Assembly: GCA_028688175.1 (NCBI GenBank)
Contig: JAQTYS010000071.1
Coordinates: 1 to 11,395, forward strand
Reading direction: 5' to 3'
DNA length: 11,395 nt
DNA from: Methanothrix sp.
GTDB lineage: Archaea; Halobacteriota; Methanosarcinia; Methanotrichales; Methanotrichaceae
Each line of letters begins with the position of its first letter. Within the stretch, counting starts at the first letter, position 1. Positions 5,532 through 11,395 of this stretch are shown piece by piece. The notes beneath the pieces were generated by a model, which made no database searches, had not been told where the DNA came from, and worked only from the letters and a program-made list of their open reading frames with translations. The position numbers and the translations under genes are program-made.

Positions 5532-7052
5532 CTAAACTCTCTTGTGTCCTCCCATAAAATAAGCCTGTGTGTCCTTGTCCCCATGAGCCTGCTGGGGCAC
5601 AGGCGCTGCGCCCTTGGAAGACTCATAGTTCATTCTCTCCTTGAGGATGCATCTGCCGCCTCGCAGACCACCTAATGGGTTTTTAGGAGTGCCCATGGAG
5701 TTCATGCAGCGGGCCATAACAGCCGCGCCCCGCGCGAGGCCGTCATCCACGAAGACCACGTTCTTCTCCACCTGGTTGTACAGCCCCAATTTCTCTATCT
5801 CCTCTAAAATAAGGGCAGGCTTGCCACCGCTGATCCCAGCTCTTCCCGTCACCCCCAGGGCAGTATTCTTGGTGACGACACCCTCATCAATTCCCACCTG
5901 CACCAGCCTGCGGGCCACGCGAGCCATGGCAATGTCCAGAGTTCCGAAAAGGGTCTTTAAGTTGCGGGATTTGTAAATCTCAGCGCCAATCTTGGTGAGC
6001 TTGGAGAGATCGCTGCCGTTCACTCCCACATCGCAGCCGATGAGCACTACGTTATTTTGGGCTGCAGCCTGCGGGCAGACGGGCACGAGACCGTATTTGG
6101 TGCGGCTTGCCGGAACCTTCTCAATTGTCACCAGCTCCTCAATCTGATCGGCGTATTGCTGCGCCTCTTTGCCATAGTCTGGCTTGATACTGCCATCAAA
6201 GATGTCCAGTGTGGCTCCGGTTATCTTGTCCACCAGACCCGTTCCCTGGACGACGGCATCGGGAATGGCTCCCGCCAATCCCAGAAGATTTCCGACGGTG
6301 TAAGCATAGGGAAGATCCCCGCTCGTCACCCTTCCGTCCAGTGTAGTGCCAAAGTCCATGGAGAGGCAGGGATTGCGAAAATCCACATCCGTCCAGCGGC
6401 TGCCTTCCTTTATGCCGGCTGTGGCCAGCTCGCCTTCCATCTCATTGGCCACGACTTCCACGCCGGTTGATCCTTGCGGCGGAAAACAAGAGGCCACAGC
6501 ACCCATGAATATCACCTTCTCGATCATGGTGTAGTTCTTAAAACGCTCCAGGATGTTATGGATGCTCATGGCAGGAGTCATGAGACGGGGCGGAACGCCG
6601 GCATCAAGGCAGCCCTTGGCCAGCGCCTGGATAAAAGCTCCTACCTGGTCCGGCGAGTCCAATTCGGCCACCACGCCAGTGGAGCGCACCACGAAGTGCA
6701 GGTCGGTCTTGATGTCCAGACGTGCCCTCTCGTGGCTCTCAATGAGGGTATTTTTTACCAGCTCGGCAATTGACTCTCTGGTGAGAGGCGTGCCGTTGAT
6801 GGTGTGGGCAAATACCTCTTCTCCGGCTTTGGGCCTGCGCACATCTCTGGTCATCTTCACTGTCTTGTTGACGATGTAGGTCTTGCCGGTATTCATGTCC
6901 GTGGCGGTGAGAACGCATTTGGTGGTGGTATTGCCCACCTCCACCGAGGCCACGATGTAAAATGGTTTGCTGCGAAGATCAAGGTAATTAAAGGGGGGGC
7001 TACTGGCAATGCGGGGCGAGGGTTTTGACTTGAAGAGTCGGGCGAAGTTCAT
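5532..7052 (-). CDS. Methanogenesis marker protein 14
   Basis: This is a strictly methanogen-associated family of unknown function. With the start at ATG 7052 the product has 506 residues. After a variable N-terminus (about 30 residues) the conserved core opens with KPFYIVASVEVGNTTTKC, whose GNTTTK loop looks like the phosphate-1 motif of actin/Hsp70/sugar-kinase-fold ATPases. LSMDFGTTLDGR in mid-protein resembles the phosphate-2 loop, and TGRAGISGGKPALIL plus FVDDGLARGAAVMAR lie near the end. An ATPase role, perhaps in activation or assembly of a methanogenesis enzyme, is inference. The frame is open upstream to 7211, but that part opposes a plausible plus-strand coding remnant and does not resemble the family. 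No Shine-Dalgarno precedes ATG 7052; the upstream strand is pyrimidine-rich. It is first in a string with the PriL-like, winged-helix and rlmH genes. Confidence 0.9.
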   Translation of the reverse strand: MNFARLFKSKPSPRIASSPPFNYLDLRSKPFYIVASVEVGNTTTKCVLTATDMNTGKTYIVNKTVKMTRDVRRPKAGEEVFAHTINGTPLTRESIAELVKNTLIESHERARLDIKTDLHFVVRSTGVVAELDSPDQVGAFIQALAKGCLDAGVPPRLMTPAMSIHNILERFKNYTMIEKVIFMGAVASCFPPQGSTGVEVVANEMEGELATAGIKEGSRWTDVDFRNPCLSMDFGTTLDGRVTSGDLPYAYTVGNLLGLAGAIPDAVVQGTGLVDKITGATLDIFDGSIKPDYGKEAQQYADQIEELVTIEKVPASRTKYGLVPVCPQAAAQNNVVLIGCDVGVNGSDLSKLTKIGAEIYKSRNLKTLFGTLDIAMARVARRLVQVGIDEGVVTKNTALGVTGRAGISGGKPALILEEIEKLGLYNQVEKNVVFVDDGLARGAAVMARCMNSMGTPKNPLGGLRGGRCILKERMNYESSKGAAPVPQQAHGDKDTQAYFMGGHKRV

Positions 7053-7280
7053 GGTGAGAGGAAAAGGAAGAGGTGAGATTAAAGCTTTGGGTGCAACTAT
7101 ATGGTGTGCTATGAGGTTGGAGATTGCATACATGGCTATCGGATCAGGGCCGAAGCCAGAAAGATCGGCGACCCGCATGTTAAAGCAAAAACTGGAAGGC
7201 ATAAGGCCCAACGCATAATCCTGACCGAGAACGCAGAGGCCATCATAGAAAGAAAGCTGGGATGGATACCGGAGAAATAA
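7051..7280 (+). pseudogene. Probable frameshifted small gene, family not identified
   Basis: Two overlapping plus-strand frames look like halves of one protein. The first (from ATG 7051) reads MVRGKGRGEIKALGATIW and continues CAMRLE. The second (59 residues if begun at ATG 7101, TAA at 7278-7280) reads GYRIRAEARKIGDPHVKAK, then TGRHKAQRIILTENAEAI, ending RKLGWIPEK. Joining them between about 7118 and 7133 needs one inserted base and gives a coherent basic protein of about 76 residues. The order (glycine-lysine-glycine turn, amphipathic helix, long strand pair, final hydrophobic strand) is reminiscent of Alba-like nucleic-acid-binding folds, but no specific family is recognised. The first ATG overlaps the marker-14 ATG head to head (CATG), which is unusual for a working gene and favours a remnant. 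A sequencing error or an intact 59-residue gene remain possible. Confidence 0.4.
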
Positions 7281-7299
7281 GCGAGGATTCCTAACATCT

Positions 7300-7635
7300 T
7301 TACTTTTTATCTCTCACCCATTTCAGATTGATCTTGAAGTTAGCCTCCGCTCCTACTTTGGTGATGATAACTCCGCTGTCGGCCTTCAGGGTCAAACCGA
7401 ATTCCACCGTTGCCTCATCCGGGGGATTGCTGATGTTGATCAGCTTGGAGACAATGCTGCTTGCTATGGGGCTGAGGCTGTTTATAGTCTCCTCAAAGGA
7501 CTGGGCCGCTTCATCGGGAAGGCCGCGCCCGGCTTTGACCAGCCCTCCTTTCTCGACATCGGCTACCTCCGTCTCAATGTATACAAATCCACCCGATTCC
7601 AGAGGATATTTGACAAGATCTCTCATAGTACTCAT
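7300..7635 (-). CDS. Trypco1 / CU044_2847-family protein
   Basis: This 111-residue protein matches the family known as CU044_2847 or trypsin-co-occurring domain 1. It opens with LVKYPLESGGFVYIETE, has AGRGLPDEAAQSFEETI near residues 35-51, and closes with VEFGLTLKADSG, GAEANFKI and NLKW. In other genomes the domain is often found beside trypsin-like peptidases or in signalling and conflict loci; its biochemical role is unknown. No peptidase is visible here. The start is set at ATG 7635 because it overlaps the phosphorylase stop as ATGA, a typical translational coupling. GTG 7644 and ATG 7626 are alternatives. Expression should follow that of the phosphorylase. There is no signal peptide or cysteine, so it is probably cytoplasmic. 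Confidence 0.83.
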   Translation of the reverse strand: MSTMRDLVKYPLESGGFVYIETEVADVEKGGLVKAGRGLPDEAAQSFEETINSLSPIASSIVSKLINISNPPDEATVEFGLTLKADSGVIITKVGAEANFKINLKWVRDKK

Positions 7636-10145
7636 CTCATCCACAAAATATGCGCTTCTTCCAGGGGTATGAAAGCATGCTCATGATAGGGCACAATTCG
7701 CGGGGTATAGTCCTCTGCCGCCCTTTTTGCCGGCAATCTGGCACTGTAGATAAATCCGTTTATTGCGCCTGCCAGCGGCCCTTGCTGCGACATAATAGTT
7801 TTTTCCGGATTCTCTGGACCGCTCTGATTGGGCAAAGAATCTGCATAAAGCTCCACCTTAACATCTTCGGGACCAAGCTCTCCCAAATATACTTCCACAG
7901 AAAAATTCCAGGAATCGCCATCCTGGCTTGTGGTAAGCCTGCCGAATCGTATCTCCTTCCAGCACTCATTGAGCCGCTTCTGCCACGCGGCCAGCTCCTC
8001 TGCCAGACGGGCCCCATCCGCAGTTCTATTCCGATAGGCAATCGCTGCTGGCCGGTAGATCTTTTCTACGTACTCCTGCATCATCCTGGCGCTGTTGAAC
8101 CTGGGCGTCAAGCGGGCCATGCTGGCTTTTACCATAGCCACCCAGCCTTTGGGAATGCCTTCAACATCCCGCTCATAAAAAAGGGGCACAACCCTCTCCT
8201 CCAGCAGGCGATAGAGCTCTTTTGCATCTTCTTCGTCCCGGTCCGGCTCGCTGTGTTCCTGGTCGTCTCCCAGGCACCAGCCCACCTGCGGATCGTAGGC
8301 CTCATCCCACCAGCCGTCCAGGTTGGAGAGATTGAGTCCGCCATTGGCCAGCACCTTCATGCCGCTTGTGCCGCAGGCTTCGTTGGGTCGGCGCGGCGTG
8401 TTGATCCAGACATCCACTCCCGGCTGCAGGTGCTGGGCCAGGTCGATGTCGTAGTCCTCCAGAAATACGACCCGATCGGATATATCCGGCCGGGCGGCAA
8501 AGTTGACCATCTGCTTTACCATTTTCCGTCCCTGCTCGTCGGAGGGATGAGCCTTGGCTGCCATGACCAGTTGAACGGGATGCTGGCTGTTAGTGAGAAT
8601 GTAAATCAGCTTCTTGGGATTTCGGAGGAGAAGATCGGTTCGTTTGTAAGCGGTAGCCCTTCTGGCAAACCCCAGAGTGAGAACATTGTAATTCAAGACA
8701 TGCCGGGCAGCCTTCAGCTCCTCCTGGCCGGCCCCCCGCTCCTCAAGTTGTCGAGTATGACGGCGCCTTACATAATCCACCAGATCCCTTCTGGCTTCCG
8801 CCCGAAAACACCAGATTCTTGAGTCGCTCACCTGAGATATGCCATCTTTCAAGTAGTCAATTCCCTCCGGCCAGCAGTCGCCTGGGCAGGCCTGCTCCCA
8901 GAGTCTTTGAGCAGCCGGCGAATCCCAGGTGGGGATATGAACTCCGTTGGTCACATAGCCCACCGGCACCTCTATCTCCGGCCAGCGGGCAAAATGGGGC
9001 TGAAATATCTTGCGGCTTACTCGACCATGCAGACGGGATACGCCATTGACATGACTGCATCCCTTCAGTGCCAAATGAGCCATGGTGAAAGGAACGTTCT
9101 CATCTTCCGGACGGATGGCACCCAGAGCCATCAGATCAAGACGGGAGAGACCCATAAGTTCTGCATAAAATTTGGCATATTTATCAACCAGTATCCGGTC
9201 GAAACGATCAAAACCCGCTTCAACCGGGGTGTGGGTGGTAAAGACATTTCCCGCCCTGGTGGCCCAGAGGGCCGCTGCCAGAGAGCAGCCGGTCTTCTTC
9301 ATGAAGCTGTAGGCCCTGGCCAGGACCACAAAAGCAGCATGCCCTTCATTTAGATGGCAGACTTCCGGCTGTATTCCCAGCTTCTCCAAAACCTGCCAGC
9401 CGCCAATGCCAAGCACAATCTCCTGGATCAGTCGCCGCTCCTGGCCGGGTGCATAAAGGTTGGCAGTAATTGCCCTATCCCAAGGACTGTTCATGGGATC
9501 ATTGGAATCGAGCAGATAGAGATTAACCCGACAGACATTGGCCTGCCAGACGCGCAGGATTAGGGACCTTCCCGGAAGGCTGAGCTTGACTCGTAGCCTC
9601 GACCCGTCTCTATCCCGAGCAGGAATTAGCGGCATGGAGTCCGGATCGTTATAAGGAAAGGCTTCCACCTGAGAGCCATCCGGCGCTAGAAGCTGGCGGA
9701 AGTAGCCCTGCTGGTAGAGCAGTCCAATTCCGGTGATGGGAACTGCTAGATCGCTGGCCGTCTTGAGGTGATCTCCCGCCAGCATGCCCAATCCTCCCGA
9801 ATATATGGGAAGCGCCTCGGATAGGCCGAACTCCATGCTGAAGTAGGCAACGGTAGATTGGCCATCCACCCCGCCGGGTGCAGGCTTCTCCAGGAATCTT
9901 GCTCTTTTTTTCTGCCAGGATGAGATCTCTCGGGCCAGCTCCTCATCTCTGGCAGCCTCCTGCAATCGGGCCGAAGAGACATTCTGCAAAATCAAGTAGG
10001 GATTTTTGGTCTTCTCCCAGGCCTCAGCATCAAGCAGCTCCCAGATCTTATCTGTGGTCTGGCGAACCGTCCAGCGCAGATCTAAAGCCAATTCAGCCAG
10101 ACCTTCCAGGCCCGCGGGCAGGTCGAGGTCGGAATGAGGTAACAT
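7632..10145 (-). CDS. glgP: Alpha-glucan (glycogen/maltodextrin) phosphorylase
   Basis: A GT35-family phosphorylase of 837 residues that releases glucose-1-phosphate from alpha-1,4-glucan using pyridoxal phosphate. Length and architecture fit the archaeal/thermophile maltodextrin phosphorylase type. The N-terminal helical region (about 1-95) resembles DUF3417. Then come VAYFSMEFGLSEALPIYSGG and GMLAGDHLKTASD, the HLNEGHAAF motif near 265-273, and the cofactor motif RRPNEACGTSGMK with the PLP lysine at about residue 597, followed by DGWWDEAYD. The last 110 residues form a beta-rich extension. ATG 10145 is preferred; GTG 10148 directly before it is equally in frame. AGGT lies 5 bases before the ATG, a modest ribosome site. 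The stop overlaps the Trypco1 gene start. It probably mobilises stored glycogen in the cytoplasm. Confidence 0.95.
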   Translation of the reverse strand: MLPHSDLDLPAGLEGLAELALDLRWTVRQTTDKIWELLDAEAWEKTKNPYLILQNVSSARLQEAARDEELAREISSWQKKRARFLEKPAPGGVDGQSTVAYFSMEFGLSEALPIYSGGLGMLAGDHLKTASDLAVPITGIGLLYQQGYFRQLLAPDGSQVEAFPYNDPDSMPLIPARDRDGSRLRVKLSLPGRSLILRVWQANVCRVNLYLLDSNDPMNSPWDRAITANLYAPGQERRLIQEIVLGIGGWQVLEKLGIQPEVCHLNEGHAAFVVLARAYSFMKKTGCSLAAALWATRAGNVFTTHTPVEAGFDRFDRILVDKYAKFYAELMGLSRLDLMALGAIRPEDENVPFTMAHLALKGCSHVNGVSRLHGRVSRKIFQPHFARWPEIEVPVGYVTNGVHIPTWDSPAAQRLWEQACPGDCWPEGIDYLKDGISQVSDSRIWCFRAEARRDLVDYVRRRHTRQLEERGAGQEELKAARHVLNYNVLTLGFARRATAYKRTDLLLRNPKKLIYILTNSQHPVQLVMAAKAHPSDEQGRKMVKQMVNFAARPDISDRVVFLEDYDIDLAQHLQPGVDVWINTPRRPNEACGTSGMKVLANGGLNLSNLDGWWDEAYDPQVGWCLGDDQEHSEPDRDEEDAKELYRLLEERVVPLFYERDVEGIPKGWVAMVKASMARLTPRFNSARMMQEYVEKIYRPAAIAYRNRTADGARLAEELAAWQKRLNECWKEIRFGRLTTSQDGDSWNFSVEVYLGELGPEDVKVELYADSLPNQSGPENPEKTIMSQQGPLAGAINGFIYSARLPAKRAAEDYTPRIVPYHEHAFIPLEEAHILWMR

Positions 10146-10215
10146 CACTTACCTATTATCAAGCTCATGGGTGAAATAAATTTTCGTGCAAAGACAATGG
10201 AGATCGAAGGTGATC

Positions 10216-10222
10216 TTAAATA
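10216..10222. promoter_or_regulatory. Possible shared TATA element between glgP and the VWA gene
   Basis: TTAAATA on the plus strand (TATTTAA on the minus strand) sits in the 126-base divergent gap. Read to the right it predicts a leader of about 27 bases for ATG 10272; read to the left, a leader of roughly 45-50 bases for ATG 10145. A second AT-rich word, CTATATTA at 10248-10255, is too near the right-hand start to be its TATA box. Confidence 0.25.
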
Positions 10223-10271
10223 GAAAAAAATGTGTATTGGTTATCACTATATTATTCTGGATGGGTGGGTT

Positions 10272-11395
10272 ATGAAAATCAATCGGACTATATTACCATT
10301 GGCAGTAATTGCTATCATCTGCCTGTATCCCGTTATAGCTTCGGATACGTCATCTACTGCTTCGGCTCAGGAATCTAGCTGGTATGTTTTTGAGACTCCT
10401 GCAGACTCTGCCCGGCTTGTGGAAAGTGCATCGATAGGCGCTCTGCCGGATAAGAGCAGCCTTTTAATAGTTGATTCCAGTGGCCGGCAGTCGCGCACCA
10501 CTCTGGATATTCCTTCAGGCACCTGGGCGCAACTTCGAATGATGCCGCCGGCAAGCGGAGAGCTGAGGCTCTTCTGCCTCTACCCTACCGGCTCAGTTGC
10601 CCCAATGCTAAGTGCCACCGTAGAGAAGGGCAAGAGCTACACGGCATGGCAGCAGGCCGGCCTGGAAGGCGATTATGAGCTGTGGTTTACAGTAGGCGAA
10701 GCCAAGAGCAATTCAGTTAAACTCCTCGTCAAGGAAGCGGAGACGGCTGATGAGAGTGCTCCCATGGCCGGAGCGGTAGGTATGGGTGGGGGGGCCAGCT
10801 TATCAAGGGCCATAGCCAGCGCGCCGCAAATGTCCTACAGCGCGGCCCCTGCGATGGCTGCGGCTCCCAGCCCAAGCATTGGATTTTCTGCGGGCGGCGC
10901 CAAGGACATCAGCAACTTCCGGGAGAACATTTTGCAGGATTATCTGCCCTTGCCCAGCGATGTAACCTACGAGGGCCTGTTTTATGATTACTACTTTGAT
11001 ACGGGGAAGGCATTGGAATGCAAGAAGCTCTTCTGCCCGTCTTATAGCTATGCCGTCTCCAAAGATCCCTTATCACAGCAGCCGCAGTATTATCTCTCGG
11101 TTGGCCTGAACTCAGGAATGACGGATTTTCAGAGAAAGAAGCTGAACCTGGTAGTGGTGCTGGACTTCTCCGGTTCCATGGGCAGTCCCTTTGATGAATA
11201 CTACTATGATCGCTTCGGCAATAGGGTAGAGCAAAAAGATGACGAAGCGGGCAATAGCAAGACCAAGATGCAGATTGCCGATGAGTCTGTGGTGGCCTTG
11301 CTTAACCATCTTAAGCCGGAAGATCGCTTTGGGATGGTATTATTCAGCGATGATGCCTTCCTGGTCGATCCGCTCACCAGCGTTGCTGATAAAAA
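10272..11395 (+). CDS. Exported VWA-domain protein, partial at C-terminus
   Basis: The frame opens at ATG 10272 behind GGGTGGGTT and remains open for 374 codons to the window edge. Residues 1-25 form a signal peptide (MKINRTILPLAVIAIICLYP). Residues about 35-165 look like a beta-sandwich domain (SWYVFETPADSARLVES ... GDYELWFTVGEAKSNSVKLL). A Gly/Ala/Met/Ser-rich linker spans about 170-215. A stretch ending LPSDVTYEGLFYDYYFDTG resembles the segment that precedes the VWA fold in VWF_N/YfbK-like proteins. The VWA domain then begins LNLVVVLDFSGSMG, with MIDAS residues D298, S300 and S302. The domain is expected to bind a divalent metal and a protein ligand outside the cell. A Tyr/Asp insertion follows the MIDAS. 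The ligand is unknown. It is divergent from glgP and functionally unrelated as far as can be seen. Confidence 0.85.
   Translation, partial: MKINRTILPLAVIAIICLYPVIASDTSSTASAQESSWYVFETPADSARLVESASIGALPDKSSLLIVDSSGRQSRTTLDIPSGTWAQLRMMPPASGELRLFCLYPTGSVAPMLSATVEKGKSYTAWQQAGLEGDYELWFTVGEAKSNSVKLLVKEAETADESAPMAGAVGMGGGASLSRAIASAPQMSYSAAPAMAAAPSPSIGFSAGGAKDISNFRENILQDYLPLPSDVTYEGLFYDYYFDTGKALECKKLFCPSYSYAVSKDPLSQQPQYYLSVGLNSGMTDFQRKKLNLVVVLDFSGSMGSPFDEYYYDRFGNRVEQKDDEAGNSKTKMQIADESVVALLNHLKPEDRFGMVLFSDDAFLVDPLTSVADK

Noticed and set aside
5037..5675. Plus-strand ORF opposite the PriL-like gene
   Set aside because: It lies over the PriL-like cysteine motifs on the other strand and crosses the boundary of two real genes; no family features.
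7053..7211. Upstream extension of marker 14 (53 extra residues)
   Set aside because: The added residues do not resemble the family N-terminus and oppose a more protein-like plus-strand segment; ATG 7052 is the better start.
7650..8822. Long plus-strand ORF of 390 codons opposite the phosphorylase gene
   Set aside because: The minus strand encodes well-conserved glgP motifs across the whole stretch; the plus frame shows no recognisable domain and mirrors its codon bias.
1..11395. CRISPR arrays, insertion sequences, tRNA or rRNA genes
   Set aside because: No regularly spaced repeats, terminal inverted repeats with a transposase, or RNA-gene signatures were found by eye.

Overview
The window reads as a chromosomal piece of a methanogenic archaeon. 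Methanogenesis marker protein 14 is present, start regions carry archaeal TATA-like boxes, one gene has the iron-sulfur domain of the archaeal/eukaryotic primase large subunit, and an RlmH-type methyltransferase sits in a tight gene string. Gene content and moderate GC suggest Methanosarcinales, possibly Methanothrix (Methanosaeta). That placement is an inference; no rRNA or mcr gene is visible.

Layout. (1) 1-945, minus strand: two adjacent exported thioredoxin-fold proteins; the second in transcription order runs off the left edge. (2) 946-1261: AT-rich divergent promoter region. (3) 1262-4000, plus strand: a four-gene arsenic-type operon. It encodes a 50-residue double-CxxC protein ending in CDCC, an ArsR repressor, an exported tandem rhodanese-fold protein without catalytic cysteines, and an ACR3-family arsenite exporter. 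(4) 4013-7052, minus strand: a compact string transcribed in the order methanogenesis marker 14, PriL C-terminal-like Fe-S protein, small winged-helix protein, RlmH. The RlmH frame has no ATG, GTG or TTG at its natural N-terminus and seems to start at CTG inside a CTGA overlap. (5) 7051-7280, plus strand: what looks like a small frameshifted gene. (6) 7300-10145, minus strand: an alpha-glucan phosphorylase translationally coupled (ATGA) to a Trypco1/CU044_2847-family protein. (7) 10146-10271: short divergent promoter region. (8) 10272 to the right edge, plus strand: an exported von Willebrand factor type A protein, truncated by the window.

How it fits together. In the ars block, ArsR (CVC metal site) presumably senses As(III)/Sb(III) and releases a promoter whose TATA box overlaps a candidate operator; ACR3 expels arsenite. 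The small CDCC protein and the exported CSC-bearing rhodanese-fold protein are not standard ars components. Every product of this operon carries closely spaced cysteines, which makes it the best candidate in the window for an undescribed variant system. The marker-14 string mixes a methanogen-specific protein of unknown function with a nucleic-acid-type Fe-S domain, a DNA-binding protein and a ribosome modification enzyme. The phosphorylase operon handles storage glucan. No rRNA, tRNA, CRISPR array, insertion sequence or integrase was seen.
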